From Waltergamsia citrina (Eukaryota > Ascomycota > Sordariomycetes > Hypocreales > Bionectriaceae): a stretch of 64,000 nt of DNA. A program made the position numbers and the translations under genes. Below the pieces are notes generated by a model. It did not search any database. It was not told the DNA's origin and worked only from the letters and a program-made list of their open reading frames with translations. Where the stretch lies: assembly GCA_022814615.1 (NCBI GenBank), contig JAKLNE010000017.1:372001-436000 (forward strand), given 5' to 3'. This document shows, in pieces, positions 10,392-20,071 of this stretch. Position 1 is the stretch's first letter, and every line of letters starts with the position of its first letter.

Positions 10392-13235
10392 ATGAACAAC
10401 TTTCCGGCATCAGATTCCCCCGACGCCAGCCTGCACAATGCAACCGCTTGGTACAACCTGACTTCCTGGACAGTCAATGTGACGCGCTATGCGCCTTCCT
10501 TCGAGAACATAGTTTGGGCTGGTCCTCGGATGTTCCAGAAGTTGGGCTCCTTCATAAACTTGCCCGAACAACTCGATTCCCAAGGCGACCACCAACACTT
10601 TGCCAACGCCGGTGCCGATGGCTCAAACTTCCAGCCTCTGACCGCCGACCCGAACCTGTATAACATCATGGAGCCCGTGGCGGATGAGGCCTTTCAACGT
10701 GCTGGGGCAGCCTCGGAGACGGTGGCAAGGACACCAGTTTTCTCGGTCGAGGGGGTTCGTGGGTTCGGCAGTGTCTTCAGCTATGCCACTAGCAAATGGG
10801 CTTTAGCCTGCGTTGTCATGGCTGTTCTTCTGAATCGCACACATATTTACGCGGCTACTCGACGACGTCTACGCCTTCGATGGTCAGTCAGGTTGCTACT
10901 GCGCTGCTTTCCCATTATCCTCATCTCTGTACAAGTCATCCGACTGCTGCAATCCATACAATGTCAGACATCTCCGAACTTTGCCGAGCTACGATGGGGC
11001 GACGAGAGTAAGAACTCGGAGCTCATGTTCTCGCACCACAACGCCTTCTTTAACACGCTTGCGGGTACACTTCTACGATCGACGGACGAGCAATCATGCC
11101 TCGCCGTGTCCATGATCCCGCACGATGATGACGGCTCAACCCACAACCTTCGCGGATCTCTATCAAGGCTTTGGCCCCTTTTTGGAAGTTTCTGCCTCAG
11201 CCATTTCGTCGAGACATTGTCCTGTGCCGTACAAGGCCGTCCGCATGCCTACGAGACAGCCATGACGCTCTTTGAGCAATCACTTGCCTTTGCCGAGGCT
11301 GATGCAGCCGTCAGTAATCAGCTTACATGGGGCAAGATATCGAAATCATCATCCTCGGCAGGACTGGCCTCAGTTAGTGGCAATTCTATCGCCATTACTA
11401 GGTCCATGATTATGCGACGCGTCAATACTCCGCCGGAGGTTATGTTTGTCGCGCTATTATCGTCCCTGACACACATCTCAAGCCATACACTTGGTATCTT
11501 TGATCTACAAGCGAGGTATCGACTGCTGAATACCGGATTCTGGGCTTGTTGCTTCATGGCAACGCTTGTGTGGAGCGCGGTGATGTTTGACCTTGACGAA
11601 CCAGCCTCCCAAGGACTTCTTAGGTTCCCAACCGTTTGCATTATTAGCCTCATACCACACATTCTGGTTCTCATGGGCATATTCATGTGCCTGATCATCT
11701 ACGGCTTCGGTCTGTTTCTATCCGCTCTGTCACCTCCGGCAGAAGAAGAACGCTTGCCTTTGACCTTCCGCCAGCGGTTGGCTCGCGCCCACCACAACAT
11801 GCAAGCCAACGTGTCGCTATCAGAAATTCGCATCACTCGCGAGATGGACATTTATACGGCTTTACTGAGAACCGGGTTCGCTGCGGTGACTATGGCTAGC
11901 GAAGCCGTATATCTAAACGAAGACCGTGGCGTTGGACTGAAGAGTCGCACCTGGTTGGAGGAGGCTCGCCTACAGGAAGCCGAGGAGTTGCAGAAAACGT
12001 GGGCTGGAATTAGCATGGCGTCTCGTTACGACCAGATTGGCGCTATCGGACTGATTCCTGTACAAGGAGGAGCTTCAGGGGCCTCGAGTGGTTACGCCCG
12101 AGAACGTGCTGCCCAAAAAGTACCAAACGCACGCGCCGATAGAGGTCTACGCGTGGGCGTTGGTGCGTCTGAGCGAAGTGCGCGTTGGGTAATGGCAGTC
12201 GAGCTCTTTGCCAACATCACTCGGCTATTCTCAAGGCTGGGTGCCATCGTTGTGATATGGATGCTAAGTGTAGCGCGCATTCGAGCCCGGCCAGCGTGGC
12301 TTCTGCGTCTGGCGCGACGCTCTAAGCCCGATCATGAGGGTGACGCTAAAGCTCGGCCATCTACCACAGCTCCCGCCAAAGGACCAGGAGAGGGCGCCTC
12401 CACAAACGTTATGGACGCTTTGGATATTGAAGCGGAGATACGGAGGACGACGGAACTTCAAGAGGAAGATAGTCTTGATGCGGATCTCTACAGCTACTGG
12501 CTTCATGGCGGGTGGTGGGGATCAAAGGATTCCAGCGGCGACTACCTGCCTACTCATGCAGAGGCCGATTGGGATACGACGAGTGTAGTCTCTGCAACTA
12601 CTGCGGGAGGACAGACGGATGATGAAAGTGGCTGGGAGTCCGACAATGACGACGGACAAAGAACACCAACGCAGCATTCGCCTCGATCGTCTCGAGCCGG
12701 CACGCCTGCTATGGACAGCCCATTCTCGATGAATGATCTTGCCCAGCTTTTACAACCCAAGAGCCCCGAGCAACAAGGCAATGCTCGCGCGCTGGCAGCC
12801 CATTTTCAAAGCGATGGTATTGTTACGCGATCGCAGTTCCGCCGTATGGAACAACTCCAAAGAACTCGGATCTTGACCAACGCTGGGTCACACCCTCACC
12901 CACTACATAGAAACATTGGTGGCGTGCCAGCTCGGACCTCCAAGTTAACGCCTGACGAGGAGGAAAGGATGTTGGAGCAACTCCTCTTGAGTCGCCGACA
13001 GGATGCGCAATCAGGCAAGCGGCCAGACACAGAGGCCGAAGACAATGGCGGTTTCGGCGGCGATGGGCCTCACTGTGTGGTCTGTCAGAGCTCTCCTCGG
13101 TCCATTATTGTGTGGCCGTGTCGTTGCCTCAGTCTCTGCGATGACTGCCGTGTCTCCCTTGCCATGAACAACTTTGACAAGTGCGTATGCTGTCGCAGGG
13201 AAGTTATGAGTTTCAGCCGCATCTTTGTTCCGTAG
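10392..13235 (+). CDS. Asi1/Asi3-like multi-pass membrane RING E3 ubiquitin ligase
   Basis: Intronless gene for a 947-residue membrane protein with a C-terminal RING. The frame is open upstream but only from a TTG, so the ATG at 10392 is chosen. The N-terminal 110 residues carry several N-x-S/T sites. About six hydrophobic segments follow, for example WALACVVMAVLL, CFPIILISVQVI, CCFMATLVWSAVMF, IPHILVLMGIFMCLIIYG and LGAIVVIWMLSVA. Next comes a long acidic, Ser/Asp-rich linker. The last 50 residues hold the RING: CVVC, then PCRCLSLCDDC, then CVCC. The usual histidine position is a cysteine, as in Asi/Mul1-type RINGs. Known from family: yeast Asi proteins sit in the inner nuclear membrane and remove mislocalised membrane proteins and Stp transcription factor precursors. 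Orthology to Asi1 or Asi3 is inferred from architecture. Confidence 0.8.
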   Translation: MNNFPASDSPDASLHNATAWYNLTSWTVNVTRYAPSFENIVWAGPRMFQKLGSFINLPEQLDSQGDHQHFANAGADGSNFQPLTADPNLYNIMEPVADEAFQRAGAASETVARTPVFSVEGVRGFGSVFSYATSKWALACVVMAVLLNRTHIYAATRRRLRLRWSVRLLLRCFPIILISVQVIRLLQSIQCQTSPNFAELRWGDESKNSELMFSHHNAFFNTLAGTLLRSTDEQSCLAVSMIPHDDDGSTHNLRGSLSRLWPLFGSFCLSHFVETLSCAVQGRPHAYETAMTLFEQSLAFAEADAAVSNQLTWGKISKSSSSAGLASVSGNSIAITRSMIMRRVNTPPEVMFVALLSSLTHISSHTLGIFDLQARYRLLNTGFWACCFMATLVWSAVMFDLDEPASQGLLRFPTVCIISLIPHILVLMGIFMCLIIYGFGLFLSALSPPAEEERLPLTFRQRLARAHHNMQANVSLSEIRITREMDIYTALLRTGFAAVTMASEAVYLNEDRGVGLKSRTWLEEARLQEAEELQKTWAGISMASRYDQIGAIGLIPVQGGASGASSGYARERAAQKVPNARADRGLRVGVGASERSARWVMAVELFANITRLFSRLGAIVVIWMLSVARIRARPAWLLRLARRSKPDHEGDAKARPSTTAPAKGPGEGASTNVMDALDIEAEIRRTTELQEEDSLDADLYSYWLHGGWWGSKDSSGDYLPTHAEADWDTTSVVSATTAGGQTDDESGWESDNDDGQRTPTQHSPRSSRAGTPAMDSPFSMNDLAQLLQPKSPEQQGNARALAAHFQSDGIVTRSQFRRMEQLQRTRILTNAGSHPHPLHRNIGGVPARTSKLTPDEEERMLEQLLLSRRQDAQSGKRPDTEAEDNGGFGGDGPHCVVCQSSPRSIIVWPCRCLSLCDDCRVSLAMNNFDKCVCCRREVMSFSRIFVP

Positions 13236-13427
13236 ATGAGGGCCCTGCAGTTATGATGGAGAGGTACATAGTGTCATCTGCGATTTGAGCATTACGTTTC
13301 GGAGTTTTAGCGGTAGTGACTCTAGTTTAGACCTGTATGTCAGGTTTCGTCTTAATCAAGTCTCGGCATATGATTTCTTTCATCTTTTATGTATCTTCAT
13401 GTATTGTTCTTTAGGTACTACCTGATT

Positions 13428-14312
13428 TTACATACCAGCCCATTCGAGGCTAAATGTCCGGACTGAGCCATCTCCTGTCGGATCTTCACATGGCTCTTGA
13501 CCACCAATGAGGAAAGCCTTCTTGACTGCTGTCGCCAGCCGCCCACCTTCGACGATGTCCATAATAGGTATGCCTTCATCCCATTCATACGAGTTCGCCA
13601 TGAAGTGAGCATGAAACCTCAGTGGATCGCCAGGGTAAATACTATATCTGGAACCGAACCGAAGTCCCGGTGTCATGTAGTACCCAGAAGTCTGTAAGAA
13701 TCGGGCTAGAGGCCTTTCAGGCACTTTGTTAACCTCAAATGCTCGATCTAATTCTGGCGGCAACAACTCGTTGCTTGCAGTTGGTGTAATGCCCCAAGCA
13801 TGCGTCTCTTTTTCCTTGGGCGCTGAAACAGCCTTAGCTGGTGCTGTCTCAAATAGGGATTCAGTATCATCAGAAGAACGGGAAGGCTCCTTGGCTTTGG
13901 CTTTAGGTTTTGCTTTTGCTTGAGACGCACCATGCCTCTCAGCCACCTCAGCCGCCCTCTGGGCCGTCACCTCAGAATAGACCTTCTCGACAGTCTGCCT
14001 CTTCCTTCTCAGAGACTCAATGTAAGCACTTCGGTCACGAGAGCGCAGGGCAGTTTGATGGGCGGCAACATCGTCTACGACATGGGCAGCATTGCGATGT
14101 ACGAGTGACTCGACCTCCTCAGGTCGCAATTCGATGGGAAGACCAAGGAAGACATTCTGACTTGGTTGCTGCGGTACTGTGCCTACGAGGTTACCGCATG
14201 TGTTGTATTCGCGACGTAAACGTGACGCGGCCTCGGCATCGAAGATGAGGTAGCGACCTGCGATCTTGGAGATGCGGATGGAGGCAGGCGGTGAGTCAGG
14301 CCCGGTAGCCAT
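13428..14312 (-). CDS. SEN34: tRNA-splicing endonuclease catalytic subunit SEN34
   Basis: Catalytic subunit of the heterotetrameric tRNA-intron endonuclease, cutting the 3' splice site of pre-tRNAs. It is 294 residues with no intron inside the coding region. The N-terminal part (IRISKIAGRYLIFDAEAASR, then LGLPIELRPEEVESLV) matches the Sen34 family. A Lys/Ala-rich linker follows near residues 130-155. The C-terminal nuclease fold contains the expected triad: Tyr in SIYPGDPLRFHAHF (about 226), His (about 234), and Lys in GRLATAVKKAF (about 264-265). The ATG at 14312 is used because the frame upstream opens only with a TTG; a CTTCCAG just before the ATG suggests a 5' UTR intron. It converges on the Asi-like gene with about 190 bases between stops. 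Confidence 0.93.
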   Translation of the reverse strand: MATGPDSPPASIRISKIAGRYLIFDAEAASRLRREYNTCGNLVGTVPQQPSQNVFLGLPIELRPEEVESLVHRNAAHVVDDVAAHQTALRSRDRSAYIESLRRKRQTVEKVYSEVTAQRAAEVAERHGASQAKAKPKAKAKEPSRSSDDTESLFETAPAKAVSAPKEKETHAWGITPTASNELLPPELDRAFEVNKVPERPLARFLQTSGYYMTPGLRFGSRYSIYPGDPLRFHAHFMANSYEWDEGIPIMDIVEGGRLATAVKKAFLIGGQEPCEDPTGDGSVRTFSLEWAGM

Positions 14313-14875
14313 TGTGATATCTGGAAGTCCCAAGTTAGCTTTGGAAGCTCAATATGTGACGTTGACTCTTTAGAGTTAAAAGACAAGGGTTTGGACAGTA
14401 TCATAAGTCGTCTTCGTAATTTTGATTTGTGTCATCACTGGTATTCAGGGGATTGACAGATTTCAGGTTTATAATCATCATGTCCGTAGGGATAGGGAAA
14501 AAAAAAAAAGGAAACAGACTTATGACTTACCAGCTATGACAACCAGATTTGAGAGGATGCGGCGCCGCAATTCGCGCTACCGATTCTGGCTAATCAGTTT
14601 GGTGGTGATGTAGGAAACAAAAATTTGTGATCCCCCACGCAAGCTTTTTGTAGCTGAATGGTGGCTAAGGTATGTGGGGCTACAACCATCCGCGCCGCTG
14701 CTGCAGCACCTTGCTGAGCATTTATCTGTGTCCAGACAGCAACCAAACTCGACAATAGCAACCAAGTGTCAGTGCCTTAAGTTGCCAATTCATTTTTTAT
14801 GTCACGGGCATGTATGATCGTGAAAAGGTGTTTTAGGATCCCGTGGAGACCAGGTGTAGGATAGTTGCTGTAATT
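14313..14875. other. Intergenic: SEN34 promoter side and ELP4 3' side
   Basis: About 560 bases between the start of SEN34 and the stop of ELP4 on the same strand. An A-run near 14499 and a GC-rich patch near 14560 are visible. No gene seen. Confidence 0.5.
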
Positions 14876-16095
14876 TCAAAATTCCAGTTTATCCTTTTCC
14901 TTCTCGCCCTCGCTCGGTTTTGTCGACGCTGCTGAGTTCTCATCTTCCCCAACCGGCGGCAGGCTATACGGCGTAATGACCAGGCCACTCGAAGCGCTGA
15001 GCTTGAAAGATAGGTCTTCCCTTGACCAGGATCCTTCGAGCCCACCGCCCTTCTCGTGGAAGACAGGCAAGCTGTGTGCCCGCATCAAACCCTGCGACTT
15101 GTCCTCCTTGCCCGGTTCCAGCGCCATCTGACTCTGACGCTGCAACGGGATGAGCTCGAGTACGCCATCAAATAGTAGCTCCATCCAGCGAGTCAGGCCC
15201 GTAGAGCGAGGGAACAGGGAAACAGGAATGGTCACCAAGGCAGTAACTTGCCCAGGGTAACGTCGTAGAAGGGCTCGCAGACCATGAAGAAATTGAAGAA
15301 CTTCGCTCGGGCGACAGGCTGAGGAGCTGTGTAGTGTAGGTGAGAGCAGGCCTGGTACAACGATTCTATGTATTGAATCTGGAGGAGCGGTCTTGATCTG
15401 GGCAATGATGTTGTCCAGAAAGCGTTTAAATGGACTCTGAGCTGGGCGGGATAATACGTCCCCGACTTGGGTAGTATGAAGACTACCAAGAATATGCCCA
15501 CTCTCCAGACGTTTTGAGAGATCAAAACTGTGACAGAAAGGGTTCTCTGCTTGGCCTGTTGAAGTTGCCGGGTTGGTTTCTAAATTGTCATGTAAGTGTC
15601 TGGTCTCATCTTTTTTATTCCAGCGGCAGAGAACATACCTCGAGAAGACACAGTTCTTGGACTCGGTGCACTCAAAGCCTCATACCTCCACGCAATTTTC
15701 ATCTTGTCATCCGAAGCTTTCTCTTTCTTAGAAGACCTCGAACTCTTTTCTGGCGTACCAAGACCCGGCAGCTCCCTGAGCCATGCGTCGCCGTATCCGA
15801 GAAGATGGACATGATGACCCTGAACCAGTCCCTCAGCCGCAAAGTATCGTAGCAAAGTACCTCCAAAATCTGTTGTCCCAGCCTCTTCCACCAGCAACGA
15901 AGTGCCAAGTGGAAGACCAGCGTGGCCGGCGAGAAGCTGGTCGAGAGACGAAGTACCCGTGGACGTCGTTAGCCTGCCGTCAAAAGGCGAAGGTCTGACT
16001 CCAGAGGCTAGTGTCTTCTCTTGCCTAGAAGCAGGAGCAGCTCCAGGTGCGGATGCTGGACTCCCTATCACAACATTCCTCTTACGGAATGACAT
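14876..16095 (-). CDS. ELP4: Elongator complex subunit ELP4
   Basis: Subunit of the Elp4-5-6 RecA-like hexameric ring of Elongator, needed for wobble-uridine modification of tRNAs. Exons 16095-15639 and 15579-14876 (intron of 59 bases, GTATGT to ATTTAG) join in phase to 386 residues. The N-terminus MSFRKRNVVIGSP and the segment TSTGTSSLDQLLAGHAGLPL with LLVEEAGTTDFGGTLLRYF are typical of the PAXNEB/Elp4 family. The second exon gives FDLSKRLE, then the central RecA-like fold and a C-terminal tail rich in Lys and Glu. Elp4 lacks a functional Walker motif in all family members, as here. Its start is 496 bases from the divergent RPB8 start. Confidence 0.93.
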
Positions 16096-16591
16096 GGCAG
16101 GTTGAAAAGCCCTTTGTAGAGCTAGCAGAGGCTGTCTTGGAGTATATGGATGGTGGACGCTGACAGTAAATAGCTTGACGAGAATGAAAGCCCTTTCAAT
16201 GGTGACGAAACCAGTCTTTGTCTAGAGGGGAGTTTCCGTGGGATCTAAAGAAGATTCAGCTCTTCTCTTCTCTTTTTATACAATCAATGAATATCTGGAC
16301 AGTGGTGGTGGTGTCTTTGTAGTGGGGTATACCAAAAAACTTAGGCAAGTGGTCATAATAAAGGCAGCAGTCCGCCTTTGATCACTCAGTTCCCCCGCAA
16401 ATCATTTTTGTCCAGCTTCCTGAACCGCCCCTCCATCAATTTTTGACCTGCAAGCTATCTTCACGACCTTTTTGCGCCCACCAACGACCGACGAACGCAA
16501 CAGGCCACACCCAAGTAACACCAGAACTCTCAATCGCAGTTTGATTTACTACCTCTGGGACCACCATAATCTACTTCACATTGTCACCACC
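16096..16591. promoter_or_regulatory. Shared divergent promoter region of ELP4 and RPB8
   Basis: The two genes start head-to-head with 496 bases between their ATGs, so the promoters must lie in or near this stretch. The plus-strand side is CT-rich with CACCCAAG/CACC elements near 16500-16590, and the RPB8 ATG has a good CACCATGTC context. No specific binding site could be assigned. Confidence 0.5.
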
Positions 16592-17115
16592 ATGTCCGGC
16601 CAAGGCGGCGACGCAACCCTCTTTGAGGATGCCTTCGTGATCAACGACTACGACCAATCCAAATACGACCGAGTCGCCCGCATCGTATGCAAGTCCACCG
16701 ACGAGCAGACCGCCATGACACTCGACATCAACATCGAACTGTTCCCATGCTCCGTAGGCGAGTCCATGCACGTCGTGCTCGCAACAACCCTCTCTCTTGA
16801 CGGCAGTAAGGACGACGACAAGGGCTGGCGGGATGTTGGCAAGGGCGGCGACGCACCGGCCACCATTGCCGACCTTTACGACTATGTGTGCTTTGGCAAG
16901 ATTTACAAGTTTGAGGAGTCTTCTGATGGGAAGTCAATGTGAGTCTACTCTATCCACCTGCTTTGAATGGTTGGATTGAGCTTTGTGCTAATCATGATTG
17001 CTTTGCCAGCAATGCCTACGTATCGTTTGGTGGTCTATTGCTGTCTCTCGAGGGCCCGATCAAGAAATTGACTCCCCTGCGGGTGGACAATGTCTATCTT
17101 TTGATCAAGAAATAA
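16592..17115 (+). CDS. RPB8: RNA polymerases I, II and III shared subunit RPB8 (RPABC3)
   Basis: Small OB-fold subunit common to the three nuclear RNA polymerases. Exons 16592-16938 and 17010-17115 (intron of 71 bases) join in phase to 150 residues, which is the usual size. The first exon shows SGQGGDATLFEDAFVIND and ARIVCKSTDEQTAMTLDINI, then ELFPC and ATTLSLDG. The join restores SINAYVSFGGLLLSLEGP, the hallmark C-terminal segment, ending VDNVYLLIKK. The start sits in CACCATGTC and is the first ATG of this frame. Confidence 0.95.
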
Positions 17116-17314
17116 GTAGAGGCTTTTCAACCGTTGATTGCAACAACATACAAAAGAGAAAGATGATTGATTCACGATCCACCGTCCATGCTTGCGTCTT
17201 GCGGCGACAAGGGACGGACCTAAGAGAGGAGAGAGAAATACCCGGCTCCAGCCACATTAACAACACAAACAAATGCTCTTCGAAGCCTCCTATATTTTAC
17301 GGAGAAAATATTGC

Positions 17315-18390
17315 TCAGAAAGTAGGAGATTGGCTCTTATGCGGTCCCGGAAACGGCATATCGCGATGTATCCTACGCTGAATAGCCTCAATCTCAGGCT
17401 CATTATCCGCCGTCAAGATCCCATTGCGAATAAAGAAGTCGATAACCACCAGGGCGCAGTTGGGCTTGTACTCTCCCGCAGCGAGCTGCTTCTTGACCTG
17501 TTCAATGTCGCAGAGCTTAAACTCTTCGACCTCGCCGTCTTTAGGTTGTGGGATGACATCGTGTGGTAGCTCTAGATCATAGACCCATTGGCACTCGGGG
17601 TAAATAAAGTCAGCCTCTCCAACGCGCTCTTCGTCCGTGATGTAGATGTACGTGACGACATCGACGCATTTTGCTCGTGAGCGCACCACGTCAGCGGGTA
17701 GGTCGGCCTCTTCATCGGCTTCGCGGATGAGGCACTCGAATGGGTCCTCGCCGGTAGCTAGCCCGCCAGCCACTGTGTTGTCGAGCATGCTCGGGTATGT
17801 GGACTTGTTCGCTGCACGCCTAGGCACCCAGAAGCGAATTCCATGCGGGGCAGACTCGTCTTTGACGTAGGCGATCATGTGCACACCGTACCTCATTGTC
17901 CCGAGTAGGCCCATGGCTGCCCGTTCCATGCTGAACAGGAGCTCGCCTTTGCGGCTATATACTGGCCAGAGCTCATTTCTCCATCCACGTAGGAGCTTGA
18001 AAGTCCCATTCTTGTGCCAGTACTCCGCCAGCGTAGCCACTTTTTGTGTCCTCTGTGACTGTGTCTCGCAGTCATGGAAGAGTCTCAATGTGTGGTCCTT
18101 CTCGTTCAGTTCCACATCACCCTTAACATCCGCAGGGACTTTTTCAAGCTCCTTAACGACTCTGTTAAGGACATAGCCTAAGGGATATGTGCCTTCCTCA
18201 TCTTTCCATAGCAGCGTCCACAGATTCTTGTGAGCTTCTCTGTACTCTGATGACTGGTTCCCATACGGGAATCTACAAGCAAATTAGAACAACCTCATCT
18301 TGAATGAAATGTCAGGTGAAACCTGGGATAGAGCTTTTGGGCAGAAGCTCACAAGTCTACCTCTCCAATGATATCAAGACTCGTCTTCAT
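17315..18390 (-). CDS. Nudix hydrolase with DUF4743-type N-terminal domain
   Basis: 331-residue protein from exons 18390-18353 and 18272-17315 (intron of 80 bases). It belongs to the fungal Nudix proteins annotated as thiamin-pyrophosphokinase-related: an N-terminal DUF4743-like part (residues 1-150, with WHKNGTFKLLRGWRNELWPV and ERAAMGLLG) followed by a Nudix domain. The Nudix box spans about residues 182-204 as GGLATGEDPFECLIREADEE. The REx-x-EE core needed for metal binding is intact, while the Gly that normally follows is Asp. Relatives include the N-terminal half of yeast-type Tnr3, which hydrolyses oxidised thiamin diphosphates; substrate here is not shown. The ATG at 18390 gives a 12-codon first exon; a GTG further in would be an improbable start. 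It is divergent from the Hikeshi gene. Confidence 0.85.
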
Positions 18391-18997
18391 ACTTGGTGTT
18401 GTAGTAATGATTTCTGGAGGTGGGGATGATGAGGTACTTGCTAATGACCACAGATGTCAGCTAAGAGTGGGCATTATCAGAAGACAAGGATGGAGGTGTG
18501 ATTACTTGATAAGTATATTCTAGTGAGCCTACCACATTCTGGAGTAAGAGATGGACAGGTATGTGAATGCTGGCAACATCAGAACCAAATACGGGTTTGG
18601 TGAGGCCGATTCGGAGAGAATACCTAAGCGACGCCGGAAGCCGGGCCCCACTCCTATCCCACCTTTCGTAGTATTAGTCGACAAGATCTAGCTGCTTCTA
18701 AGCCAGTCTGCAGTTTCACGACAGCACAAATTCTTAGTCTCTGCTATCTCCTGACAAACTTTACTGTCGCTCTTCCCCTCTGCTCCTTCTTGTCAGAAGA
18801 CTTCAATTCACTTGATCTGTGTCAGTTTACATTCGCAATTGACGTCAGTACAAAACGCCCGCCAGCCTCTCATTGTCTGCCCCTCACCTCCAACTACGAC
18901 ATCACCAACTTCACTTCTCAGCCTCACTTCCACCAACTACTATACCTTATCCATCCACTGTACAATAGACACTACCAGAAGCGCAAAAATCACCACA
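18391..18997. promoter_or_regulatory. Shared divergent promoter region of the Nudix and Hikeshi genes
   Basis: 607 bases between two head-to-head ATGs. The plus-strand side shows a long CT-rich leader with many CACC/CTTC stretches near 18740-18997, typical of fungal housekeeping promoters. No individual site is assigned. Confidence 0.45.
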
Positions 18998-19597
18998 ATG
19001 TCCGGCCCTCTCTTTGGCATCATCCCCGCCGGACAACCCCTCATAGCCGAGCCCACATCCACACCCTCACCAACATCATTCCTCTTCGCCCTCCCCAACG
19101 CAAAGTCCTTCCACCACATTATGGTCCTTCTCCTTCCAAATGTCTCCCTACCGCCTGGTACAGCTGCCGCCATATACGTAGCTACTGCCAACGACGTCGC
19201 CTCGGGAAACCCAAACTTCAAATTCCTCGGCGGCATTGGCCCCGGGAAAGAAAGCGCCATGTTTAAAGTTAGCAACGCCAGCAACGACGCCAACAATGGC
19301 CTCGTGATTGGCATCGACGTCGAGCCTGAGGAAACTGTAGGCCAGCAACTACAGCAACTAGCCGCTTCCAAATCCGGCACCAGCGGCGCACAGGGCTCAT
19401 CATCAGGTCAGCCGCCGACGGAGGTGCTTGCTCAGCGTATCATCCAGAACGCCTTCAACTTCCTAGCAGGTTTCAGCGGTACAGCAGGGCCGGACGGTGT
19501 GGAAGTTGTTCCATTGAAAGCATTCGAGAACTGGTGGAAGAAGTTTGAATCTCGCGTGCGAGCCGATCCGAGTTTCTTGGAGAAACAATCGGACTGA
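18998..19597 (+). CDS. OPI10: Hikeshi/OPI10 family protein
   Basis: Intronless 199-residue protein of the Hikeshi (DUF775) family. Human Hikeshi carries Hsp70 into the nucleus under heat stress; the yeast member is OPI10. The N-terminus reads MSGPLFGIIPAGQPLIAEPT, and SFLFALPNAKSFHHIMVLLL with LPPGTAAAIYVATAND forms the conserved beta-sandwich domain. A Ser/Gly linker near residues 130-145 separates it from the helical C-terminal part AFENWWKKFESRVRADPSFL, another family mark. The frame is open 62 codons upstream, but the ATG at 18998 (CACAATGTCC) gives the family's standard N-terminus and length. Confidence 0.93.
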   Translation: MSGPLFGIIPAGQPLIAEPTSTPSPTSFLFALPNAKSFHHIMVLLLPNVSLPPGTAAAIYVATANDVASGNPNFKFLGGIGPGKESAMFKVSNASNDANNGLVIGIDVEPEETVGQQLQQLAASKSGTSGAQGSSSGQPPTEVLAQRIIQNAFNFLAGFSGTAGPDGVEVVPLKAFENWWKKFESRVRADPSFLEKQSD

Positions 19598-20071
19598 TGA
19601 TATTAGGACTCACACAGCGTAGAAGGATAATCATTATGCACCATATTATGAAGATGCTCTTTACTGGGATTGGTCTTGTGGCCGGAAGCGCGAGAATGAG
19701 TTGTCTGAACTGGGTTGTTAAGAATTATACCCAAATTGATGTTTGAATTCGGGGGACGTGATACATTAGAACAGGAACAGTTGTTATCAAGGAGACTCAT
19801 ATGGCTAGGATAGCGTATTCAAAACTTCATGTATTTTAACAAGCCGGCTGCTATCCCGTTGCCTTCTAAGAGGCAATCTGGGATGGTATCTTATGCAAAC
19901 ACTCCAAACAATACCCTGAGCACCGTGTACAACGCCAAACCCAATGCATCAACTCTTGTAGACCCATGGCAAGCAAAGCAAAAAATAACAGTCCGCTCCA
20001 GTCAAGATCCCACGTAGTCTTACATAAACGCCAATATTGATACAATAATCCCCCTTCAGGTATGTAGAGGC
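19598..20071. other. Intergenic between convergent genes
   Basis: 474 bases separate the stops of the Hikeshi gene and the apyrase gene. Only 3' UTRs are expected. No inverted repeat or gene was seen. Confidence 0.5.
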
